Assembly (NCBI RefSeq): GCF_028858725.1
Contig: NC_084774.1
Location: 9,956,001-10,020,000 of the forward strand
Source of the DNA: Colius striatus
Lineage: Eukaryota > Chordata > Aves > Coliiformes > Coliidae
Length of the DNA stretch: 64,000 bases
Direction: 5' to 3'
Shown here: piece by piece, positions 46,667-59,219 of the stretch
Layout: the number at the start of each line of letters is the position of its first letter
Numbering within the stretch: the stretch's first letter is position 1
Position numbers and translations under genes: made by a program
The notes under the pieces: generated by a model
Told to the model about the DNA's origin: nothing
The model's database searches: none
The model's input: only the letters and a program-made list of their open reading frames with translations

Positions 46667-47330
46667 AGAATCCTCAGATGATGGGGATTGGAAGGGATGT
46701 CCAGAGCTGGTCCAGCCCCAGCCCCTGCTACAGCAGGTTTCCCTTGCTCAGGGGGCACAGGAACGTGTCCAGGTGGGTTTGGAAACCTCCCGAGAAGGAG
46801 CCTCCACACCCTCCCTGGGCAGCCTGGGCCAGGGCTCCCTCACCTCAGCACCAAAGGACTTGCTCCTTGTGTTTAAGTGGAATATTTAGTATTCTATCTT
46901 TTGTCCATTACCCTTTGTCCTGTCATTGAATACTACAGAGAAAAAAGTGCCACCCTAGCCTCTTGACAAAGGCCTTTTAAATACTTGTAAGCATTGCTGA
47001 GGTGCCCCTGAGCTCAGGCTTCTCTTTTCCAGGCTGAACAGCCCCAGGTCCCACAGCCATTCCTCCTCATACACATGTTCATACACATCTTGCTGGTCCT
47101 GCACTGGCCTCTCTCCAGCAGTTCCCTGTTCCTCTTGAGCTGAGCAGCCCAGAACTGGACACAGGACTCCAGATGAGGCCTCAGTAGGGCAGAGCAGAGG
47201 GGGAGCAGAACCTCCTGAAGAGAGGTTTTTATTCTCCCAGCCACTCTCTGCTCCTTTGCTTTCTCCTTTTCCTCTCTCTGAGCAGCAGGGCCATGCAAGA
47301 AGAGAAGGAGCTGGTTTTGCCTCGATGTGG
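46667..47330 (-). repeat. CR1 LINE fragment, antisense, longest copy in the window
   Basis: Starts with the complement of the CR1 3' region ('ggattggaagggatgtccag', 'aacgtgtccaggtgggtttg') and reaches further upstream than the 24 and 28 kb copies, into 'acacaggactccagatgagg', which matches the reverse complement of positions about 185-215. Minus-strand open frames of up to 205 codons across it are repeat-derived. Confidence 0.85.
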
Positions 47331-50300
47331 AACCTCTCCCCCAGCCAGTGTGGGGTTAAGGGAGCTGACGTTGCTCCATTGTGTGCTAAGAATACACGGA
47401 AACTCAGATCATTTTGGCTGGGGTGCAAAGTGGAGCTCTTCCAAGAATCTGCTCCAGGGGCCCTCAAGTAGGAACTCTTGGAGAACAAACTGGATAACAA
47501 AGGCCAGATTGTGATTGCTTTTCCTCCAGGAAAACCCTGGAATAGCCCATTACTTTTCGAGCACTTAAGCAAATGCCTGTGATTCAGCTGCAGTGTTCCC
47601 TTTTCCCATCAACAAAACATGGGGCTTGAGGTCAGTGGGACTCAACCTTTCTTTCTGATTAAAAGACTTCAGAGATGATTTGTGATTTAATGTCCTTGTG
47701 CATGTGGGGTGTCCTAGACTGCAGTAGCTGTGATGAGCACACCTCTCCCCATAGGTTGTGTCTCTGGCTTTAAGTTTGATAGAAAGAGACATTTTCAACA
47801 AGGTGGAAACTTTTGTCTGCAAAGCAGCAAATTCTTCTGTCATTCCCCACCTCTAGAACACAAGGAGTGGAAAAAGGACAAATCTGGGCAAAAAAACCTG
47901 AAAATACTCTGGCCTTTAGCAATGGTTGCTGAAAATGATAAGGGGGGGGAGGTTATTGTGCCAAACCCCACATATTTTGAGCTTCTCAGAAGCATTTTCA
48001 AGCTTCTGTCAGACAGTTGAAAAGTCTCCCTTAATAGAAGTTGTTGGGTTTTGTTTTCCTCTGGAGTTGTGCACTCTGGAAGTTCACATTTTGATATCAT
48101 CATGTCTCCCAAGCCCAGCTCCTTGTTGGGGTTTAAAGGCAGCAGCCCTGAAAGAGAAAGCAGAGGTCTGGGTGTTGCTGCAGGGCAGTGCCTTGCTGAG
48201 TTGACTCATTCACTTATAGGTCCTTGGTAATTTTGTTGTAGAAGGAAACTCACTGAATAAACACCCTGCAGAACTGCCAGGCTGAGATATTTCCTAATTG
48301 TTCCAGAGTCATTACCTTAAAGCTCATGGGATTTCAGAGAAAGAATAAATGTCTTCTCCTTCTCTCGTTTCTTGAGCTTTGGGAAGGGTCAGAATCTTAT
48401 TTCATCACCTTCTTGCCAAGAAAATAGTAGGGAATACAAATGCAAGGGTTAATAGTTGTAGAAAGTGGAGAAATGGTAATAGAAAAGTAATAATAGGAAA
48501 GTAGGTAGTGATAGTGGGGGTGAGAAAAAGTGAAATGATTGGAATATATGATCAGAAAAGCTGAAGTGATTGAAATACCTGGTGGAGATCTCTGAGGTGA
48601 GGTTTGAGAAAAGCACTGCTGCTCACCAGCACGTTGGCTTTGTGTTTCACGTTGAGCTCAGACCAGTCAATAGCTTCTCCCTGGGTTAGCTGAGCCCTGG
48701 GGCCACATCTGAAAGTCCTTGTGAAGTGAAGAACAGGAGTTTTATTTTGCTTTGTGTTCTGAGGTTTCACAGACTGGAGGGGAGAGCAGCAGCTCTCTGC
48801 TGGGGCAAGATCAATAGGTCCTCCCTTGACTTTGCTGTAGCTCATTAACATCAACTGTCTTTTCCAAGGGATGCTTTTTGGTCTCATTTCCACAAGGACT
48901 TCATTGCCATTTTCCTGGTGTCTGTGGCTCGTTCTCAGCACAGCTGCTTCTGTGTCAGGACATTAGACACATATGTTGTTTATCAGGGAAGCACACGCCC
49001 CAGATTTTCTCTCATAGGTGAGGATTCATGGAAGTAAAGAGAGCAGCTTTCCTGATCCCCCACTCCCCTTCATCCTGGATGTTGTTGGGGGGAATCTAGT
49101 AATTGAGATGTCACATCCCTGACACCTTTCAGCTGAGAGGATGGTGGTGTGGAAGCGGTGACCTCTGCTGCCATCTGCCACGGCTTAATGAAAAGATACT
49201 GTGGGAATGGAGGCAACAGCTTGTCTTTGTCACCTGCTTGGAGAAGGCAGACATCAGGAGTTGCTGTGCCAGCTTCCTTTGCCACCTTTCAGCGACTGGC
49301 CAGGCCTGCAGGCAGCTTCCCACCTCCTCTCTCTCCATTGTTTTCTGCAGTGATGAAAACTCTAGAGAACCAGGACCATTATCCTATTTTTCTGCACCAA
49401 TGGAGCAAGCACAGGCCCTGGTTTTCAGAAGTGTGGGTGCACAGGTTGCAACCCCCTTGGGCAGCAGGCAGCCTCCCTGCACAGGGATGGGGCAGGAGGG
49501 CTGAGGGGGTGTGTGTGGGATCCAGCCTTTGAGCCCTTTCTGCGCTTTGGGGCAGCTCCTCACCACACAGACTTGCTGCACTGCCCTCAGAGGAGACAAG
49601 AACACAGCTGAGGATCCCAATCTTTTCTCAGCACAGTTCTCCAAGTCTCTTTGGCTGTCACTTTGCCATCCCCAGATGACCTGAGACATCACTGACCTGA
49701 GGGAGGCAGGTCAGAATGACACAGGATCGACTCTCTCCTTTGTTTAGTGAGCACTTGGACAACCAGTCCCTTTGGTCAAAGATATGAAAGAACAAGAATG
49801 GAATATTACTGAGGATAGTTGGGTTGTGCTTCTAAGTCCATGTGATAACAAATGAATCCTGGTGCTCAGATAGGTGCACAGTAAGAGCAAACACACAAAG
49901 CCTGGGAAGATGCCTCCTGTGACCCCTCTCTGGGGAACAGGGACCTGTCCTGTGTCTGTGGTGACTCTGACAACAGCCTTGGACCCATTAAAGTGTCTGG
50001 TGCTGAATTATACTTCCCAAGTGCTGTTCTCTGGAGATGGTTCATCTGTAAAGGCTGTTTCATCTGAACAGGGAAGGTGAGATAGAGGACACTGAAGAAG
50101 GGGATAGAGCATTTTATTACCTACACAGAACTTATAAAATATGGAGTGTAACCTTGCATGGAGTGCTCTGCATGGTGTGCTCATCCATCACAGATAAACA
50201 GCCTCACCACAATTAACACTTTGTCACTGTCTGTCTTCAGCTCCACCTGAAAATTACCTCTGTAGTAACAAGAGCTCAGTCTCACTACCAGGATGTTTAG

Positions 50301-53300
50301 CCTAAATCCTGACCTCACTTGGATTTGTGCATGTTTAGGAGCTTTGGGCATTATTTTATGGTACTACAACAAGAGGGTTGCCCTGCATGTGAGGAATGAC
50401 ACTTTGTCTTGGAAGTATGTTGGGTGGTACCCTAAGAAGAAATTGAGTGAAGCTGTCTGAAGGAAAAAGTCCTTCTGAACCAAACACCCACCCCATTGGG
50501 ACAAGAAAGAGCTGGCCTGGCTTGACTGGCTTTGACCTTTGTTTAGAAGCCTTGAAAGCAGCAGAGACCACAAGTATGTGTTTACCAGCTAACAGGTTCA
50601 CAGGGAGAAGGTCTAGGTCCATAGGCTGATTAACTTTGTGGAGGATGACCAAGATTTGAGTCTTGGGTCTTGGGCAGACTATTGCACCACTCCAGAACTC
50701 AAAACACCTTTGAGGTCCTGGTCCAAACACCCCCTGTTTAACTACAGTGCAGAAATGCTTTCCCTGCAGCTCTTCCCCGGAGGACAGTGCAGAGAACACC
50801 CAGATCTCAGTCCAGGTTTGGAGACTGTGCATTTAGGTATCTTGTGTGAATATCTGAAGCACTGGCTACTGAGCTAAATCACAGCTCTGAATTTCCCATG
50901 GCTCCTGGTAATCTGTTAGCAGCAGATTTCCATGTGTGAGATGGGAATGGGCTCTGACAGGCGGCTGGCATCCCTGCCTCTGGCAGGCAATGCACTTTGT
51001 GTGATACCATTGTGGGAAAGGCAACACACCTGCTTAGATTGTACATGTACAGAATTAGGGGAGAAATCTGATTATCCTAATTACTCAGAAATGCTAAATA
51101 TGTGCAGAATACCATTTGGCTAATTAGCCTGGGAGGTTGCTGGGTGTTGGGAGAAGTGTGGTGGGAGCGTTCCCAGTCTGTTCTGTGCCCTTTGCTTTCT
51201 GAGCATGTGGAGAAAAGTGAGCATGGGGTTTTGGAGATGCGATTGCCAGCCTTAAAACAAATTACAAAGCTGGGAAAGGGCAATTCTTTCTCAAATGTCT
51301 GCCACATTTTAGGATTCTGGGGCTTCCAAGTTTCACATCTCATTATTCTGAGAGGAGATATTGAAGGGAAGGATGGATCTGCCACACAGATGGTGAGAGC
51401 CCCTGCAGGACACCTTCTCAGAGCTATCTGGTCTGTGTGCTCTTTATCCTGCCTCTGGGCTGATGCAGGAAGCTCAACTGCTGTCAGAATTGCTCTCAAT
51501 TGGCTCAAATGCTCTCAGAAGCCTGAGGAAACCCTGATGGTAGTTGTTTCTGTGAATGTTGTTGTTTGCATTTAATGGGCTGATTTACACCACAGAAGTT
51601 GATGTTAGAAGAGGCCTTCTGGCCCAAAATCTGACCTGCTTTTCCCAGAGATGCAGAAGAGGTTGGGCAGATGCTAAGCAGGGTTGGAGGGTGGTTCATG
51701 CAGAGAACATCTCAAGGTAGTACTCCCCAGGTATCTACATCAGAGAACCAGGCTGCTTCCTCCAGCTTTATGCTGGATGGACACTCACCAAGCAGCCCAC
51801 AGAGCCACACCAGTGTGAGATGGGGACAGCTGGCACATACAGCTCCCTGTGTTCTCGGGTCCTTCAGTCTCCACAATGCTCTGCCATCAGATCAGAGCCC
51901 AAACTCAGATCTTCAGGATATACTCAGTGCCCTAATTGCACGTTCATCCTTTGCTCCTTGTAGCTATGCTTCCTCATGTATTTAAATTACCCTGCATGGC
52001 TTTTGTTCCTGATCTAGCCAGAGACAAGTGTCTGCCTCAAGCTTTTCTGGAAAGGTTAATTTCCTGCTCTTGAGTCACTGGCCATGCTCAGTGTGCTCAG
52101 GATCAGTCCTGCTGTCAGTGTAAAACAACAGTAGCTGGCAAGTTAGCCATGAGAAGCCACAGAAGCCTTTGGGCTTCCAGGGCTGCCACTGAAACAGCTT
52201 AAAACTGAGTTGTGTGACAGCCTGAAAGAATAGATAGGGTGATACAAAAACTCTGCCATGGCTTCAGACAATAAAGACTGTGTCTCCCTTCTGATGAATA
52301 ATGGCTCTTTGTTTTATTCCTTAGATGACAGGGCTGTTACAACTGCTGAGAACGATTGCATTGCTAAATATATGGCTGTGTAATAAAGGCTGTGCAATCT
52401 ATGAACTGGGACTGAATGGATACTTGAGTGAATCATTTAAAGTACGATGAATTTCTAAAGCAGCCCATAGTGACAGGAGGTGGAGGGGCAGTAAACTCCA
52501 TCGCACATTGCTTAGCCAAAGGATGCTTTCCTCGCCTGAGACGTAACCCAGGTTTCATGGCTGCCAAGTGTTTACCTCATGGTGGCTCCCATGGGCATGT
52601 AGAGTTCCTCACTCCCAGTTTTGGACACTGACCCACAGACAAAGGCCATTTCAGATGGAGCTCCAGTGTCTGGTGGTGAGACACTGTACACATTTTCCAG
52701 CAGAAGTCTTGAAAAGCCAATCCTGTCAGACTCGGTGGGAAGGCAGCAGCAAAGCTCATGTTCAGCTGCAAGCCAGGGCTGAGAGCTCAATGGGATTTTG
52801 CTGCATCAAACCAGAAATGGTGATAGCCTGGTGCCTGCTACAATAGGAGGAAAATGCTGCTGCTTAGCACTGCAGTGTTGCCACAGCAGTGGGAGAGGTG
52901 ATGCACAGACAATGTTATCCCCCGTTGGAGTTCACCTCAGAGTCTGGCCAGATTAAACTTCCTTGAAATTACCCAATGTGGCAGCAAAGATTGGAATTTC
53001 CATAATGTGGATTAGCACTTTCCTATTTTAGCTAATCCTCATAGACAGACCTGCAAGCCAGAAGATCAAAAGACTACAAAAACATTGGTCAGAAGGTTTT
53101 GAGTAGGAATGAGCCAAAGATGCCATCAGTCCAGGGTGAGGAATCATCTCTCACCTCCAAGGGCAGAGATAGCAGGAGGGAGGCTGTGGGAATGAAGCTT
53201 TGGTGACACAAGCTAATAGAGGGCAAGTCTTTGTCCCCTTTCATGACCAGAGGAGACAGAAGAACTCAGGAGTGCCCCATACCCGAGCTGCAGCCCCACA

Positions 53301-53438
53301 GTCCAGGGCTGAGTCCCTGCAAGGCCACCAAACCCTTGCACCGCAGAGGCACGACCGCTAGAGATTTGGCGCGGATGAACTTTGTTCTCCAGAGCTGCCG
53401 AAGTGGCATCTATTGACCAACCTCTGTTTTAAAAGAGC

Positions 53439-53482
53439 AGGGAGGAGGAGGGGGGGGAAGGAGGGGGGGAAAAAAGAGAGGG
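53439..53482. repeat. G-rich purine tract
   Basis: Runs such as GGAGGAGGAGGGGGGGG and GGGGGG could form a G-quadruplex on the plus strand, in NKAIN4 intron 1. Confidence 0.6.
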
Positions 53483-54756
53483 AAAAGCTGAAATTCAGCT
53501 TTGCTGTTGAATAAACCATGAGGCATTGAGGAGCTGCGAGTCGGCAGAAATGAAGGGGACACAAACGTCGTGTGAGAAATGAAGCGCAGGAGGAGCCCGG
53601 CCATTGTGTGACACTCTTGGCAACTTAATTGGAGAGTCGGTTGGTGGGAGGCCAAAAGATGTACACAATAAAGCAGAGACACTCGACTGGACTGAGAATG
53701 CAAACAAATTGGGCAGCACAACAGAAGAGATAAATTATGCTCATAAAATAAACGATGGCTGGGTGACACTGGATAAACAGTTACGTAGAATAATGCCACT
53801 GTTTGTCTCAGTCATCCTAATTGGGAGGCTGGGCAGCACCCCATCAAACTGCCTTGCACGTTCTCCCTTTATAATGAGGGAGATTTTCCTCTACCTCCTG
53901 AAAGCCTTCCCCCCCGGTCCCATTTAGCAGCAAACTGAAAGGCCTGGTTTCACTCTGCTTTCCCATAGCAAACTCATCCTGGCAGGAACTGCATTAAGGA
54001 AGACAAGTAGAAAATGATAATAAATTGAGGACTTGCTCTTATTTCACCTTGTGACAAATCTATCCAGTGGGTGACTCGAGGAGGGCGATAAGAGCATGGG
54101 CTGGGCTGCCGCTTTCCCTTTGACGCCTGGTCATGTGGAAAATAAGCCCATTCCAGCCCTCACTCAAAAGGGCTTTCCTTTAAAAATAATGCTTTTTTTC
54201 AAAGGCCCTGAATCCTGATTTCCCCTGTTGGAAAGCCAGCAGCTCTCCTCCATCAAAGTGAACGTCACGGGTCTCGTTTCATCATCTGCTTGGGCTGAAG
54301 AGCAAAAACAAAGGCGATGCTGCACAAAAAGTGATGTGGCCACTGCCACGAGTGCAAGTGGGAGAGCTTCTTAAACCTTCTGGGCTTTTTAGCATGGTAC
54401 TGTATTGCTGATACATCCCTGATGAGAATTTTTAGTCTCACAGAAACCCTCTGAAGTAGAGCAGGAAAGCACAGCAGTGCAGGGAATGGTGGGCATGAGA
54501 AACACGGGCTTGGTGGCTTCCACCACTGCTCACTCTCACTTTGAACCTGCAACTCTGCCTCAAAGCACCTCCTTCCAGCACTCAGTCTAGTTGGTAGCAG
54601 AGATGCACTCTTACCCTTTAATGACCACCCAGAGCTTCTCAAGCTGCTTCATCAACCCATGAAAGAGAGAGGCTGATCTTCAACCTCTAATGTCTGTCTA
54701 AACTTAGTGCCACTTCCATCCTTAGCTATTTACTTGATTAATCCATTTGAGCACTT

Positions 54757-54846
54757 CACACAGAGTCACAGGAACTCAAGGGTTGGAAGGGACCTCGAAA
54801 GATCATCCAGCTGAACCCCTCTGCCAGAGCAGGACCACCTAGAGTA
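54757..54846 (-). repeat. Short CR1 3'-end fragment, antisense
   Basis: 'gggttggaagggacctcgaa' followed by 'gatcatccagctgaacccc' and 'gcaggaccacctagagtag' is the reverse complement of the 3' end seen at 59.1 kb. Confidence 0.8.
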
Positions 54847-56129
54847 GTGTCTCTGTTTTCTTGCTTTTATTGGCTTCAGAAAACGAAAAAAGCTGAGTCT
54901 CTGCTTCCCAGCCTGTAATGCTCATGGGGAGGTTACAGCTGAGGAAGGAACCCAAGAGGTGGTCAGCCTTCCTCACCTCTGAGAGCAGTGGGGACACGCT
55001 GCTGGGGCTGTGCTGAAGGTCCTGGTGCCTCCCATGGTGTGAGTGACAGCTCAAGAAGTCATTCTGGCTGACACAAAATTCACTCTGCCTCTTAAAGTGG
55101 CTGCAAAGCTGAAATAACCCTGGTTTGCATGTCTTGAGGGAGCAAAGGGAAGTTAAATTCGTTACCTGTAATTACTAAGGTAATTAATCAATTATGTTTC
55201 ACAACTAATTTTCTTCCAGTGAAGCAATCAGAAGAGGAAATTCAATAGTGATGGATTCATGTTCTTGGTACAAGGGAAGTTGTTTGTGGGGACTGTGGTT
55301 ATTGAGAAACTCCTGCAATGCCCCCAAGCCTCTGACTGTCCCTATTTGTAACAAAACAGTCATTTTCTTGTTCGTTCCCATTCCAAACCCTTCCTGTCAA
55401 AAGCATTTTACTGGAACCAGAAGCTGGACCACTAAATGTTTTTCATGTCCAAAATGCTCTTTTCTGCTGAATTCCTTTTTCATTTCATGCTTTGCTGACA
55501 GACCTGGAGCTTTGCTGGTACATTCATTAGGGCAGAGATGGTCAGAGTTTCTTCACTGCTATTTATTTTTCAGCTGAAGAAAAAATGGTTCCATGTTGTT
55601 TTTTTTGTTTTTCAACTACAGCTTTTCAAGGGAAATGTTTCTTTTGTCCTTTCTTACAGTGAAATGAGAATGTTTTTATGTTAGGTTAAAGCACAAACAA
55701 CAGAGTGCTGCTAGTGATGCTGTGGCAGGATGGGTCATTTTATACTGCTGACAGTGGGCATGAAATCCAAGCAAAGCACTTGGCCCATTTGCTGCTTAAA
55801 GTCCTCCAGCTTCTAATTTGACTGAAAACTTGATGCATATTGTCCTGATGCACAGAGGGGATTGGGTTGAATTTACCTCCCTGCAGACTGTGATGGTGAT
55901 GGGAAAGGTGAGGGGTTTGGGTTGGTGCTGCAGTTATCATGGAGAGGGTCCTAACCTAAAATCTCAACTCTCTGCCACTACAGGCAGGTGGGCATCCACT
56001 GAAAATACTCCTGCAGTGGGGATGCAGCTTCTGCTGATTCAGGATGATTACTATGAAATAGTAAAGAAGGTTTTTACAAATACACACCAAGTCCTCTGTG
56101 TAAAATGAGGGTGTTAGTTCTAATTCCAT

Positions 56130-56580
56130 GGTACAGGTGGCAATGGAGCTGGGGAAGGGGCTGGAGCACAAGTCTGATGAGGAGCCTCTGAGTGACCTGG
56201 GAGTGTTTAGATTGGAGAAGAGGAGGCTGGGGGGAGACAGGAGCATGCTGCAGCTCCCTGAGAGGAGGCTGGAGTGAGGTGAGGGTCAGTGTCTGCTCCC
56301 AAGTGATAGGGCAAGAAGAAACAGCCTCCAGTTGTCCCAGGAGAGGTTTAGATTGGAGCTGAGGAAGAACCTTTTCCTTGAGAGGGGTGTCAGCCCCTGT
56401 GCCAGGCTGCCCAGGGAGCTGGGGCAGTGCCCAGCCCTGGAGGGATCCCAAAACCATGAAGCTGAGGTGCTGGAGGCTGTGGGTTAGTGCTGGGCTGGGC
56501 AGGGTGAGGGCAGGGCTGGGACTCCAGGAGCTTGAAGGGCTTTTCCAACCAAAATGGTTCTGTGCTTCTATGAAGACAGT
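56130..56580 (+). repeat. CR1 LINE 3' fragment, sense
   Basis: Reads 'cagcctccagttgtcccagg', 'ccaggctgcccagggagctg' and ends 'ccaaaatggttctgtgcttc', the usual CR1 3' region with its tail. Confidence 0.85.
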
Positions 56581-58989
56581 GAACTGTGCTGGAGGGCTTT
56601 GGTGGAAGAAGCAGGAGCAGAATCAAAGCTGTGAGACTGGCCCATGTTTGGGATATGGCTGGTTTGTGCTGCTGTGTACAGGAGCCCATTGATGCATCAA
56701 TGGCCAGATGCCTCTGTGTAGTTCCCATGGGATCTCTGCTCCTGTCAGACCCAGGTTTTCCAGAGCCCATCAGCACATGGCTGCAGCTGGACATCCTCTC
56801 TGCCTCAAGTCGGCAGATGCTCGACTGACAGAGGGTGTCTGTCTTTTTCAAGGAGCTGCTGCTTGTGGCATTACAGTGGGGCAAGAAGCATCATATGTAG
56901 CTGCTGGCAGGTGGAAAGGGACAGCTGTATAGTCATGGGAAATGCATCCCTTTGGCTTTATGTGCTGTCTCTCCCTGACTCTCCCCAACTTCACAGCTAG
57001 GTATTAGGAGGCAGAAGTGCTAAGAGCACTACTTTGTGTCCTGGTGGGAGAGAGAAAGTCTTTATTGCCACTTTGCTTTCTATGAGGAACAGTTGCCCTA
57101 TGCAGAGGATGCACTGGGACAGTAATTACCAGTGGGGAATTCGGGGTGGCTGTGCTCCCTCCCCTCCTGCTGCAGGCTGGTTACAAACACGCTTGTCTTC
57201 TAGAACCAAAGTTGTAGCAAGACCGTGGCAGATCCCAATTTCCTAGATTATTCATAATAACAATATCATTTTCTTTCTCCCCTATTTCTCACCCACCCTG
57301 CACTTCCCTTTTGATGAATCCTCTTCCCTTGCTGTAGACTCCACGATGACACCAGCCTGATTTGTAATGTAAATAGACAGCCTGGCGTAGAGGCGACCTG
57401 CAAGAGCACCGCAGGGCTCTAATTATCATTTTCATTAAACTCCTTCTGTTTATGAATATCTGAGCAATCTGGCATTGCAGCAGGAGCAAGAGGAAATTAA
57501 AGCAACACCACCACTTAGCTCCAGTGGCTGGGAGCAGGGACCCAGCTGCTGAGAAGAAACTGAAACAGGGTTCCTACGGACAAAGTTTAGAGGAGTTATT
57601 TCAGCTTTGGCATCCTTCCTCTCTCAAGCTTTTACCACAGTTGCAGGGCTTGCATGTTTTTCCTTCAGAGGATTTGGCTGGTGCAAGAGTTTGACACGTG
57701 ATCTATTTGTGACCTAATTAAGGGGATCAGCTGCCAGAGCTCCCAGTGCAACGTGCAGGGATGGAGCTGGGGGAGAGCAGCCGCTGAGCCAGGGAAGGGT
57801 GGAAGGTGTGGAGCAGAGGGAGAGGGGCTGTCACGCAAAGAAGAGAGCACAGAGCTTTATCTAGCAAAGCCCACAAATGACCAGCCATACAGAGACTGTC
57901 CACAAGTGCTGGGGAGCAGCCTGCTGAACTGAGGGCTGCTCTGACACACATTGCTCTGCAGAAAGTGGGGTTTTAGTGGCCATGCTACATGGACACCAAG
58001 CAGCTCTCATCCTCATAGCTCCCTGGTCAAAAAAAACCCAGCTTCAGAAGGCTTTCTGCAGGTATTTTGTCTTCAGAGAGGCATTTTCCTAACTCAAGCT
58101 ACAGCTGACCCATTGTGAGGGAAAGTGCTGCAGATGCCAGCCATGAATGAGACACTTCTGTTCACAAAGCTAAAGGCAGGGAACGTTCCTGGTTTCACTG
58201 GGAGACAGTGGTATCACTTGGGCTGTGTGGACAGCACAGAGGAAAAACCAAGCTTGGCTTTTCAAGCCTGTAGCAATTGTTTCTGCCACCTTTGGGAAAC
58301 TGCCAGGAGTATATTTAAAGCCATAATTCAACTTTGGGGTGACCAGAGGCAAAATCAAATAGCAGTTTGTAGTAAGTGCCTATAAAACAGCAAAGATAGC
58401 CATAATTTTGTCTAAACTAGGTGAGTCCAGCTGGTATCTCATGGGCTTTACGTACCCTCTGAGCTTTGGTCCAAGCCCTGAAGAATTTTAAGTCTTTGTA
58501 GTGCATTTGAGAATTCACAGGAATCTCCAAGCTGTTCTCAAACTGCTGCTCCCACATCCAGGAGACTCCAGAGAGCTACATCATGACAAGACAGACTGGG
58601 CAGGCCTGGCCAAAACAGTGCCTTGGCTGACTTGAGGTATTTTCACCTTTTGCCTGCATCCCTATCATGTGAACAAGCCCAAACTTTAGATAACCTTCCT
58701 GGCTGGGCAGAGACAGGGATCTCAGAATACAGTGGCCTGTACATAGGGAATAAACCTCTCCATTAGAAAATGAAATTCCTGCCAATCTCCAACACTGCCC
58801 TGCCAGGCAGCCTCTGTAGGGTTTAGATGGCTTCATAAATGGTGGCAGATCTCCTGATGGAGATGGCTGGTGAGTTACTGGCACCTCTTTAATATACATC
58901 ACTCAACAGGGAAATTTGTGCTACTGGTGGCAGAAAGTCCCCACCAGTGCTAAAGCTGTTTGCCCACAGTCATCAGTGGTGGAGGGTTA

Positions 58990-59219
58990 AGATAGGACAG
59001 AAAGTCTTCCAACAGGAGAGATAAAGCCAGAACTGGAATGGGCTGCCCAGATGGGCTGTGAGGTCTCCTCTGGAGACGTTCCAAACCCATCTGGATGAGT
59101 TCTTGTGTGACCTACTCTAGGTGGTCCTGGTCTGGCAGGGGGAGTGGACTGGATGATCTTTTGAGGTCCCTTCCAATCCTTGAGACTCTGATTCTGTGTG
59201 ATTCTGTGTGATTCTGTGA
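58990..59219 (+). repeat. CR1 LINE 3' fragment with terminal microsatellite tail
   Basis: Ends 'gaggtcccttccaatccttg' and then three copies of GATTCTGTGT/GA. CR1 elements end in short ATTCTATGA-like repeats rather than poly(A). Confidence 0.88.

Noticed and set aside
46955-47572. 205-codon minus-strand frame
   Set aside because: It lies mostly in a CR1 copy, and the peptide is the translated CR1 3' region.
50356-50832. 158-codon minus-strand frame in NKAIN4 intron 1
   Set aside because: No recognisable domain, no splice context and a length compatible with chance. It could be an unrecognised old repeat.
56074-56884. Several 100-160-codon frames
   Set aside because: They overlap a sense CR1 3' fragment and its flank.
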